NCBI GenBank assembly: GCA_001179505.1
Contig: CDMY01000404.1
Coordinates: forward strand, 32,398 to 85,560
DNA length: 53,163 nt
Direction of reading: 5' to 3'
Source of the DNA: Vitrella brassicaformis
Taxonomy: Eukaryota; Sar; Vitrellaceae
Shown in pieces: positions 23,327 through 33,225 of this stretch. The notes below the pieces were generated by a model, which ran no database searches, was not told where the DNA came from, and saw nothing but the letters and a program-made list of their open reading frames with translations. Within the stretch, counting starts at the first letter, position 1, and each line of letters begins with the position of its first letter. Position numbers and translations under genes: made by a program.

Positions 23327-25506
23327 ATGGAGGGGGGCGGTAGACAGGTGAGGCGCATCACAGCACTTTTTGCCATGAACAGCTCAGGTCACCGAACGGG
23401 TGTTTGCTGTGTGTGGTCGGGGCGTGGGTGCAGCGCAAGAGGACCCGTCACAGTGAGGACGCGCCGGCTGCGGCTTCGTCTTCGTCTGCTGGTGGTGGTG
23501 TTGAGAGTGACGAGGAGCGCCAGCGACGGGAGGAGAGGGAGCGAAACCTTCGGCAACAAATCACTGACACGGTGAGCCAGCCACCGACGCACTGAGGGCA
23601 TACACACTGATGGATATCCTCTGCCGTCCCATCTGCTGTGTTGCTGTACTTCAGGAGGGCCTTCTCAGCTACATGATGGCCTTCCTTCCCGTCAACCTTA
23701 TGGTGCAGCTGGCCAAGTCCATCTGGCAGCACGCCGCGCCCGACCTCTCAGACGTCACCATCAGCTCGGCAACCAGGGAGGAGCGGTCGTTTTGGCAGCA
23801 CGTCCATCTCGCCTTCGTCACCCAGCTGGCCGCCCGACTCACCCGACTCACAACCATCACCCTCCGGTACCCTGACGGGTTCCGCCTCTGGTGTTTCGAC
23901 GTCTTTGTGGCCATCATCGAGGGCCACACTGCCGGCCGACGGGCAGCCAACCTCACCGGAGGGACACTGCACATCATCGCTGTCAAAAGAGGCGTTCGGC
24001 TGATCGGCACGGCGAGGCAGACGGTCGCGAGGACTCACCCATCCCTCCCAGCCCCTCTCGACCCGCCCCCGACCCTCCACGCACTCACCACCATTGCCGG
24101 CCTGCGAGACGACCATGAGGAGCTGGCCGAGCGGGGCTGGCTGGTGCCATCACTCGCCGTCGTGCGGCAGGAGGGGTGGGACGCCGACAGATTGAGCCAA
24201 CTCATCAGCTCGTCCCGCTCCCTGTGGTGTGTGGACGGGACGTTTGTCGGTGAGGAGTGGGCGGATGTGTTTGAGGACATCCCTGCGACACCGGCTGGGC
24301 AGCAAGGAGGGCCACTCGCACAGCTTGAGGAAATCGGCACTATCCTGGTCGAAGGCGACGATCTGGCCGGCCTCAACCGGCTTCAGGTGACCACAAAGGG
24401 CAGGACGGCAGGGCCCGTGGATTGGCTCATGATGTCCTTCCTGTATGTGTGTTCTTGCCTTCAGGAAGCGCTCGTTGCGCGTGGTTGTCGACGGTCACTC
24501 AAGCAGCTGCACGTGGAGTTTGGTGCCGCACGCATCGACCGCCACACACTCCCCTCGCTGCTGGCCCTGGATCGGCTCGTCGGCACGTGCTGGCGACTGG
24601 ACGCCGAACTCATACTTGAAGTCACCACCACCAGCCGTTTCGACTTCGACCTCTCCATGTTCTACGACACCGACTTTCCCACCCGCCCCTCACCCTCACT
24701 CAAGACCATGCTCCAGCAGCTGGCACGGCAGGCCCAGTGGGTGAAGTACATCCTCTCTCAGCAGGACCTCATCGACAACCTCGGCAGCCCCAGCCAATCG
24801 GCCATCGACATCGTATCCAGCCTCTCATTCCGTCAGGCCTATGCGGTGGCAGCTGGCTATGCCCCTGGCTTCGACCCCCCGGCCAACACCCCCTCGCCCC
24901 ACCCCGCCATCATCACCCACATGCAGCCGTTGCCGAAATTCTCAGAGGTGCTCACGTTCCTGTGTGTCCAGAGCAAATTGCGTGGTGCTGCCGCCCGGCT
25001 ATTCGCCACCAAGATGCCAAGGAAGATCGAGAGGGTGGTCATCGGATACCTGTCGAGTGGTGAGGAGAAGGTGGGCGTGTTAACGGCTTTGGGGAGTGAG
25101 AGAGAGGTGGGTACGGTGGAAATGAGGCAGGTAGACGTCGACCAGCTGGTTGGGGCGGCCGATGGATTGCCGACGATCAGAGAACTGGAATTCACCCTGA
25201 CACGTACGCCGAGAGGGAGATGAGGGCATTAGTGTCCGTCCTCATTGCTGCCTTGTGTGTGTTCCCTCCCCTTCAGTGCCCAATGGTGTGGAGGATGCCG
25301 GCAGCTTCGTCCGCACCCGCCTCTCGTCTGTGATCTCGCACATCAGGGGCCTCCGGCGTGTGAGGCTGGAGGTCGCCGCCACGACAGCTGATCAGCGTGC
25401 TTCCGTCGAGACCTCCGTCGCTGTGGGCACCAACATCGACGGCTTCATTATTACACGCATATTCAACAACACTTGGCTGACAATAACTGCAGTTCGCAAT
25501 GCCTGA
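23327..25506 (+). CDS. EGH-motif family protein
   Basis: Five exons: 23327-23347, 23434-23571, 23655-24386, 24465-25203, 25277-25506 (1860 nt, 619 residues, all phases close). Order: a short basic and acidic head with RKRTRHSED and EERQRREERERN, an F-box-like helix pair (EGLLSYMMAFLPVNLMVQLAKSIW, written here in outline), then FVAIIEGHTAGRRAAN, then several Leu-rich beta/alpha units (LHALTTIAGLRDD; LKQLHVEFGAARIDRHTLPS; LRRVRLEVAATTADQ). The layout matches the divergent neighbour at 19638-22540. The family appears lineage-specific and its function is unknown; a leucine-rich substrate-binding fold behind an F-box-like start is one reading. Confidence 0.7.
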
Positions 25507-26093
25507 GGTGAGGGAACGGCACTCGTAGGGGCTGATTGTGTGACCGTGTTCACGTGTGACCTCTGTGTGTGTTGATGGTGGTCTGTCAGGCCGGCTATTG
25601 TGTGTGGTGGGTCATTCATAGCGGAGGGGCAGTGGGGCCTTCTTAGCTGACGACTCTTATGTGCTGCATAGCATAGCTGCGATGTGTGTGTTCGTATTGA
25701 TGGCGGCTGCCTTGCTTGCAATTGCTCGGCGCGGCGGACCCAGACATATGTCTGATGCTGCAGCTGATGTGTTAGCAACGTATGTGGCTGGACGTTTGAT
25801 GTGCGGATGAGACCGATCGATGGACCGCTTGGATCGATTTGTACACATCAACCGTATCTGACGATCCAAGTCGGTCGACTGATGTATGGGGTGCCGTTCC
25901 ATCACGTAGCATGGATGTCTCGCCGTGTGTCTCATCTCGGGCAGCCAGGCTGACTTGGCTGGCTCTAGTGTACACAGGCAGCCAGGCCGGCAGGGCCTCT
26001 CCCTCTCTCTCTCTCTCTCTCTCTCACGCATCGTGTACACAACCATCACTCTCACGAACCATCCACGACCCGTTTCAGCGTCCATCCACCACC
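25507..26093. other. intergenic
   Basis: About 590 bp between convergent 3' ends, with TG and a long CT run (about 25999-26025). I see no gene. Confidence 0.5.
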
Positions 26094-28749
26094 TCACGAC
26101 ATGACGATAGCCAGGCGCCCCCACTTCCCCACCCCATTCATCCACTCCGCCACCTCTTCCACCTCCATCGGCATCGCACCCCCTCCGCCTTCGATGTCCA
26201 TCATCGCCAGTGTCTCCCGGTGTGCCACCGATTCCGCCCGTGTCTCTCCCGCTAGCCCGCGGAGGAGACAGAGGTCTCTGCTGATCTCTGTGTCAGACAG
26301 GCGGGCCATGGCGGTCTCTATCCGCTCCTCGCGCATGGCGTGCAAGCCGGGCGTCGCCCATGTGATCGTCTCCTTCTTGTTCTTGTTGTTCTGGCCGTGG
26401 CGCTTTTTGACTGTCTTGGCTGCCTTCGCCGCCCTCTCGTTAATCTGCACACGCACCCCGCCCTCCTGCGTCATGGATGGCCACCACAGGACCTCCTCCG
26501 GCAGGCGCGGGAAGGCAGGCATCTTGTCCTTAGAGCTGCCCTTGCTGGCCTCGCTGCGGGTCGCCGCCTGAGTGGCCTCGTTGGTTGCAAAGTTGGTCGA
26601 TTTGTGCGGTGCTGGGTTGGGTGTGGGAGAGCGGCCGGAGGTGCTGCGGCCACGCTTGCCGCTGCGTGTTGCCATGGCGTGTGTCGTGGTTGCTTCGACC
26701 GGCTGCTGCTGCTGCTGCTGCTGCGGCTGCTTCTTGGGGTGGGGCTCGGGAATGGGGGGCGGCGGCGATGACAGGCCGAGCTGCTTGCGATTGCTGCGAT
26801 TGCGGAAACCAGTTGGAGCCGACAACCGGGGCTGCTCGTCCCTGTTAGATCGGCAAAGACGGAATGCCTGAGTGGCTGTGTGCATCATTCCATGTCTTCC
26901 TGTGCAGATACCGACCTGGTGGCGGTGTTGTGGGCCGTGTGAGTGTTTGGCAAGGGCATGTGAATGGCATGCACTGTGCCTTTCCTGAGTCCTTTAGCAA
27001 GAGATCTCTTCTTGTTGCGTCTAAACCGAGATGACGAAGGCCAGAAAGACACTCATTCACCCTGACTGGTGCTTGCACATGCGTGTGTGTCTCGGCCTAC
27101 CCTTTTTCGATGGCCTCGGGCGGAGGGGGCGGCGGCGATGACAGCAGATGCCGACAGCCAACAGGCGCACCGATGGCCGACGACGACACACCGGGCTGCT
27201 CATCGCTGCGCGGTGGAAACGATGGGCAATGAATGACAGAATGCATCGCTGGCTGTGTGGATGTAAGCATCTTTGTGAAAATGCCCACCTGATCGTGGTC
27301 TTGTGTGGCGCTTCGGTCTTCGGCAGGGTCATGTTGATGGCCCGCACCGTGCCGTCCTTGAGTGCCCTGGCCAGAGACGCCTTTCTCTTGCGTCTAGAGA
27401 AGAAGGACACCATGTATTCCGTGCTGATTGATCTGTGTGGGTGTCCACGTTTATACCCCTGATCGAACTTCATGCCGCCATTGGCCTCCTCAGCCACTGG
27501 AAAGGGTGGCTGCTCGCGACAAGCCAGCTCCTTGACCACATAGTCCCCCGGTCGTTTCTCGCTACCATGGCCGACGGGTGGGAGCGGAATCCCATCCGGT
27601 GCGGCGAGGCGGCTCCACTTCTCGGTGTCGTCATTGTCGCACTTGTGTGCTGGCGATTTGCTGTCGGGGCTGCGGGGCTGTTTGCGGGGCGAGGCGGGTG
27701 GGGGCGTGACGGGCTGGGGAGCCTCATTGACACCCAGTGACGCACACCTGAAGGCAAACAGACAGACAGCACAGGGACAGACCCAGAGACACATGGGTGG
27801 AAGCATCTATCGATTATGTATGTCTTTCTGTGCCCGTGTCTCTTTCCTCCTTACTTGTTCAGATTCGGTTGCCCGTATCCCGCATCCCCACTCACAGCCA
27901 TGTCTTTCAGGCCAACCACACCACGCAGACTTTCCCCCTCGCCGGCGAAGGAGGCCTCCAGAGCCATGATAGTCTCTGACAGCCCGGCGGCCCTACCGTT
28001 GTTCGTCTTCTTGGGCACAACAGGCTCTGCGATGTTCGACTCAGCAGTACCGCCGATGGGTCTCTTGGCCATGGTGCGACCCGGTCGAGTCCTGAACCGG
28101 CAGGCATCATATTGAAGTATGTTAGTGTATCCGTGTTTTGCCTTGGTCGTCTCTGTGTATGTGCCTACCTTTGGATGGTTTGCTCGTCCACCAGCGGCAT
28201 GCCCTTCTCCAACTCAAACGGTGGCACCAGCCTGACGTACACCCACAGATGCAGCAGGGAACGAAATTCTTTGTCAAGCGTGCCATACGCTGATCGATGT
28301 ATCTTGTTTGTAATGCACGTGTCTCTGTCCCGCTCTCTCCCTGACTCTCTATTTGTATAATCCTTTATTTCTCTCCTTTTCTCTCTGCATGTTGCTTACA
28401 TGGTCACCCTCGGTCCACCAACTTCCTTGCCCGACACACTCTCGTTGTCCTTGGCCATCCCCTTCATCCCCACATCCGCCCCCTCACCCAGCCCCTTCGC
28501 CCCCGTCCTGCCCTTGTGGTTCTTCTTGTCCTTTGCAGTGGCGCCTTGGGCCTCCGTCTTCGCGACGGTGGAGGCGCGCAGGGTCATCGTGTGCCTCCGC
28601 TGCGGCTCATCGGCAGCCTGAACGAACAAGCGAACGCAACACGATGGCAGGGATGCACTTGGGCATTGCAGACGGCCTTGAGCTTCGCATGCATAGCCAT
28701 TCCTGACGGCGCTCACCTTGTTGGAGGCCCTGGTGCCCTTCTTGCCCAT
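26094..28749 (-). CDS. Lys/Arg-rich protein with internal exon-pair duplication
   Basis: Nine exons: 28749-28717, 28617-28400, 28231-28169, 28091-27855, 27747-27457, 27393-27289, 27205-27101, 27020-26916, 26841-26094 (1905 nt, 634 residues, all phases close). No known domain. The N terminus is basic (MGKKGTRASNK; KDKKNHKGRTG) and the C-terminal exon has a Gln run, Pro-rich sequence and AKAAKTVKKRHGQNNKNKK, suggesting a nuclear, possibly nucleic-acid-bound protein. Exons 6 and 8 are copies of each other (KASLARALKDGTVRAINM versus RSLAKGLRKGTVHAIHM), and exon 7 resembles the start of exon 9 (SDEQPGVSS versus RDEQPRLSA, both leading to LSSPPPP). Exons 6, 7 and 8 are each exactly 105 nt. Confidence 0.65.
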
Positions 28750-29210
28750 CCTCTGCTTCCCGTGCCGACAACCGACAAGGAAAGTAAACCGACAAAACTC
28801 GATTTATCTACCGTAGCGGCGCTCTGAGACTCAGATGCAGAAACAACAGACGACAGTCTGAGACGCCCCCACGCGAGCTAGAAAGCGATCGTCGAGCGAC
28901 ATTCGTTTCCAGATAGACCACGAGCTGAATTGGCAAATGACGCCTGGTCGAGGTGCATCTGTGCATCTGGCTGGACCGTTCTTCTTCTCTTCTGTCCAGC
29001 GGCAATTTCGACGCCTTCGGCTCGTCAGCAGCATATCAGTGCGCAACAGGACGGAAGGGACGTCTGTGGAAAGATCCGGCGGCTGATTTGATAGAAGGTG
29101 AGCAACCAAGCGATGCGAACCTGCATCAGGATTTGGACGTTCCATTGCTGTGTCGGTTTGCTCGGGTGTGTGTATGCAGCGTGCTGACACGTGTCCCCGC
29201 TGTGAGCTAG
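28750..29210. other. divergent region with probable 5' UTR intron
   Basis: About 460 bp between the Lys-rich gene (-) and the 29211 gene (+). A GT-AG pair at 29098-29179 (GTGAGCAACC to GTATGCAG) looks like a 5' UTR intron of the plus-strand gene. Confidence 0.4.
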
Positions 29211-29786
29211 ATGAGAAGGATGTTCGTCCGTCGCTTGCTGCCTGTCGTCCGGCCAGGGCGTATCTTCGAGCCACCCTCCAGCACTTTCAACACCTTCCAT
29301 CGCCGCCATGTGAGCACCAGCCATAAGGCTTCTTCCACCGAGGAGTTCCAGAAGGTCAAGGACAACGGTCGCCGCTCACAAGAGGACGCTCGGACGGACC
29401 ATGAGAGACGTATCAGGGCACTGGAGGAGCAGCTGAGGGAAACGCGCGAGTCCCTGGATCAGCTGAAGCGCCAGAAGACTCGTCCGGCAGCCTCCATCAT
29501 CATCAGCAGCAGTGGCAGCAGCAGCACGAGCGACAGTCAGCCTCCCGAGATGCCCACTCGAACGCCTCCCTATACCCTCAGCGAGAGCATTCTCTATGCA
29601 TCCGACAAGCTGTTCGAGGCGATGGGTCTCGAGGACTGGAGGGTGTTCACCGTGCTCGCCATCGTCGGTGGCGGCCTGACCTGGCTGGCCATTGCAAGAA
29701 GGAAAAGGTATCACACGAACAAGGTCAAGAGGGAGATTGAGGAGTACAGGGAGAGTTTGGGGCTGAGCCGCACCCGCAGCGATTGA
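29211..29786 (+). CDS. probable mitochondrial single-pass membrane protein
   Basis: A single exon of 191 residues. The N terminus (MRRMFVRRLLPVVRPGR) is Arg-rich, amphipathic and free of acids, typical of a mitochondrial presequence. A coiled coil follows (RIRALEEQLRETRESLDQL), then a Ser-rich linker (IIISSSGSSSTSDS), then one transmembrane helix near residues 143-162 (VFTVLAIVGGGLTWLAIA) and a basic tail (ARRKRYHTNKVKREIEEY). No family is recognised. The topology suggests an inner-membrane protein with a matrix coiled coil, but that is inference. It is intronless in its coding part, unusual for this window. Confidence 0.65.
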   Translation: MRRMFVRRLLPVVRPGRIFEPPSSTFNTFHRRHVSTSHKASSTEEFQKVKDNGRRSQEDARTDHERRIRALEEQLRETRESLDQLKRQKTRPAASIIISSSGSSSTSDSQPPEMPTRTPPYTLSESILYASDKLFEAMGLEDWRVFTVLAIVGGGLTWLAIARRKRYHTNKVKREIEEYRESLGLSRTRSD

Positions 29787-30469
29787 TAACGAGCAAGGGA
29801 GTCGAGTACGAATGGTAAGACGGCAGACAGAGAAAGAGAGTCAGGAGGGAGTTCCGTGTGTGTGTCGTATGTGCAGGGGTGGGTGGATGTCTTTGTGTGC
29901 AAACGAATGAGCAAGACAACTCTTCGTCCCTCACGCCCGCAGTTGGGAACAGCGAGTGGCGTGATCACTCAATCACTCCCTGTCTGCATCGAGTGGAGGT
30001 ATGTCGACTGAGTGACAGTCTGATGAGTGACGCGTTTTGTCTTGTTCGTGTTTGTGTGTTGTTCTTGTAGAGCGACAGAAGTGAAGACTTGTGTAGATTT
30101 TTTGGTGTCTCTTTCTCTCTCTGAACGCGTCGTGGGTGCTGTCTGTGATGACTTCCATGAATGAATGGGTGGACAGCAATGCGATGCATCGATTTGCGCG
30201 CCGGTCTCTTGCTTGCTATTGCTCCTTCATATGGAAGCATCCAACTTGAAGGGGGACAAAGCACACACACACACACACGTCGGTCAGACGCGTCAATCAT
30301 CAGACGCATGTCGATCGACCATCCAATCGATACACTGCCGACGCAGCCAATCATACATACCATCGTCAGCCACACGATCGACATGGCCCGGCCCAGCCCG
30401 GCCATGAATGTGTGCATCACAAACTCATGCAGACGAGACGGGCAACCAACACTCATGGGTGAATGGCTT
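29787..30469. other. intergenic
   Basis: About 680 bp downstream of the 29211 gene with short CA and CATC repeats. I see no gene. Confidence 0.5.
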
Positions 30470-31376
30470 AGACGTGTCTGTATACATATGTATAAGTGTA
30501 TGTGTGTACGTTACCTAGGTATATACCTATGTATGTACATAGGTGTGTACAGAAGACATACGAATACTTTTGTACGTCCGCAAGAGGGGAGAAGGCGAGG
30601 TGAGATTCAATCCCACCCCACCCACCACATGCAGGTCACACGACTACCACGCACCACATATACATACATTCACAGTATAGATGCATTCCGGGTAAGTACA
30701 TGACAGCATTCAGCAGAAACGCCTCAGTGGCAGGCAGCTAGGGGCTCAACAAGATGTGAATGCAGGACGACACGCACAGAACCACCAGCCACCGCCCACC
30801 CACAGGCATCAATCAACCGCCGTGCACTCACAAGAAGGCAAAAATGACTGACCGCATGGGAACAGCCGGTCTGTCTGTCTGTCTGTCTGGTGTGATGACA
30901 TGTGTGTGGGTGTGGATGGGCAACGAGTGTGAAACACACACGGCCGTGTCTGTATGTATGTGGGTATGTGTGTGTGGATCAACGAATTCGTCACGGATGG
31001 ATGGATGGATGGATGAACGGACATACACCGAGTGTGGTCCATCGGTCGGCCTGTCTGCGGGCACACACACACATAGGGATGGCGAGAGAGAGAGAGGCAA
31101 AACAGACAGCCAGACAGACAGACAGACAAACACGGCAGCCAGCCACTGATCAATGCACACACACATATGGACTACTCCGCGTATTGACAGGCAGATAGAC
31201 AGAGACTGACTGTCTGCATCATTGAAGCCGTCTATGCGGCCGGCAGTGCCCCTCCCACTGTCACCACCACCGCCCAACCTGACACACATGGAAAGACAGA
31301 CAGCATTCCCTTCGTCGTGTGTGTACGCATCTTCTGCTCGTGTCAGGCGTGTTTGATGCATACATACCTCAGCTGT
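30470..31376. repeat. family-linked noncoding module, copy 1
   Basis: Sequence immediately downstream of gene D, closely matching 36390-37320 and 32470-33225. Shared landmarks in order: AATCCCACCCCACCCAC, ACGCC-AGTGGCAGGCAGC, GGGCTCAACAAGATGTGAA, GGCAAAAATGACTGAC, GGGAACAGCC followed by CTGT repeats, GGAT repeats, GGCAGCCAGCCACTGAT, and TATGCGGCCGGCAGTGCCCC. It is part of the duplicated unit rather than a recognised transposon; I saw no terminal inverted repeats. Confidence 0.7.
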
Positions 31377-31969
31377 CTATTGGTCGAAGAGGATGGCTGA
31401 GATGACGGCCCCCAGCACCACACGCGCCAGCCGATAAGTCACTGGGAAGCGGTCCTTGAAGACACCGCCTTCGTCAGACACAGCCGACTCGGTCGTCTTG
31501 ACCCACACATGCACTGCAAACAAATAAAAGGGGAGCACATTTCCTTTCCCTTGCTGTGCCGTACTGGGCTGGGCTGACCGTTGTTGTTAATGTAGGGGCT
31601 CTCCATGATGAGAATCCATGCCACGAACGATTGGCGCTGGGCATCGGTCAGGACGAGGCGACGCCGAGGGAGGCCGCCAGTGAAGCGGGCTGATGTCGTG
31701 GTAGTGCATCCCTCTACTGGTGTGTGGGGGGACTGTGTCAGCAGGTTGAGCAGCCGGTTGTTGTCGACATGCCTGACGGATCAACACTACACACACTCAT
31801 GTGTCATGACAATGCCCACACAGAGTAATGCCCCGCCTCACCTGTCGATATCACGGCCAGTGCTGTTGATCTGGTGAGTCCACCTGAAGTGGCTGAGGAT
31901 GATCGTCTTGATAGACGACGACACAGACGAGCAGTCGTAAGGAAAGGTTAGCACCACCCTTGTCAGACA
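31377..31969 (-). pseudogene. family gene D, 5'-truncated copy
   Basis: Three exons, 31969-31842, 31772-31579 and 31513-31377, align with the last three exons of genes A, B and C: FPYDCSSVSSSIKTIILSHF, then VDNNRLLNLLTQSPHTPVEG, then FKDRFPVTYRLARVVLGAVI and a terminal FDQ-stop. Splice sites and phases are intact within the piece. The N-terminal F-box-like exon and the AYLAAPRVLAQLKMVGPHIDFG exon are absent from the 32.0-32.6 kb sequence where they should lie; homology stops near 31950. It is either a truncated pseudogene or a gene with a new 5' end. Confidence 0.65.
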
Positions 31970-32469
31970 CTGATGCAGAGAAAGAAAGAAAGAGAGAGAG
32001 AGGGAGGGACGGAGGGAGGGAGAGGAAAGCAAAGCATCGTCAGCGAGAACACCGAGATGGCCCACCATATATACTTAAAGAGGGAGGCCATGGACGGATG
32101 TATATATGTGTACGAATATGTACTGTACATATATGTATAGAGGTGTATAGAGGTGTATACAGATGACATACAAATGCGTACACACATACAGAGAGAGAGG
32201 GGGCCGACATGAGACAAGGCAGCAGAGATCGACCGACCGAGAGCACATACGACCACCCCACCTCATGCAGCGGACAGAACATGTCGACACGAGACACACC
32301 GCCACCGGTGGGCTGTGTCCTCACACAGATCTGGAGCACATACGATCTTCTGGCTTCTCTGAATGTCACCCATCACACCGCCACCGCGACACCACATGTA
32401 TCCGCACAGCATCAGCAAGGAGGATTGGACCGCATCGCTACAGTGTCCATTCGGATGGCAATGAGAGCG
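31970..32469. other. intergenic 5' of truncated gene D
   Basis: Sequence where the missing 5' exons of gene D would be expected. It holds GAAA/GAGG runs near 31980-32030 and an AT-richer TATATGT/GTGTATA stretch near 32100-32170. I see no coding exon. Confidence 0.5.
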
Positions 32470-33225
32470 GTCAGCAAAACGCCTCGGCGACCGAGTGGAA
32501 TGCATTGGGTCACACAAACCACATGATATCAGGACGACTCAGAGAGAGAAAGGAAAGTAACCCGACCCACCAGCCCATCACCACCCACACGCATCAATCA
32601 ACCGCCGTGGACCAACAAGAAGGCAAAAATGACTGACTGCATGGGAACAGCCTGTCTGTCTGTCTGTCTGTCTGGTGTGATGGTGTGGGTGGGCAGCGGG
32701 TGTGAAACACATACCGCTGTGTCTGTGTTTTATGTGTGTGTGTGGAGCAACGAATGCGTCACACATGGATGGATGGATGGACAAACACAGAGTGTGGTGG
32801 ACCGTTCAGCCTGTCTGTGTGTACACACACACGAGAGACATATATCAGCCGTCAGCCATCACGTGCAACAAACACAACAGAAGCACCGACCGCGCAGCCG
32901 ATCGATTCAGTCATTCATTCAGTCAGTCAGTCAGTCAGTCAGAGGGCGAGGGAGAGGTAAAACAGACAGACAGACAGACATGGCAGCCAGCCACTGATAA
33001 ATGCACACACGCATATCGAGTGGCAGATGGACAGAGACTGACCAGTCGGAAAACCCAACGTGCACCATTGCAGCCATCTATGCGGCCGGCAGTGCCCCTC
33101 CCACTGTCACCACCACCGCCCAGCCTGACACACACATGGAAAGACAGACACCATTTTTAACTTCTCGTCGTGTGTGAGCGCATCTTCTGCTCGTGTCAGG
33201 CGTGTTTGGTGCACACCTCAGCTGT
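32470..33225. repeat. family-linked noncoding module, copy 2
   Basis: Downstream of gene C. It carries the same landmarks as copies 1 and 3 (GGCAAAAATGACTGACTGCA, GGAACAGCC plus CTGT repeats, GGCAGCCAGCCACTGATAA, TATGCGGCCGGCAGTGCC). From about 32820 it also aligns with the shorter copy at 43220-43640 (ATATCAGCCGT and GTGCA[GA]CAAACAC stretches). Confidence 0.7.
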
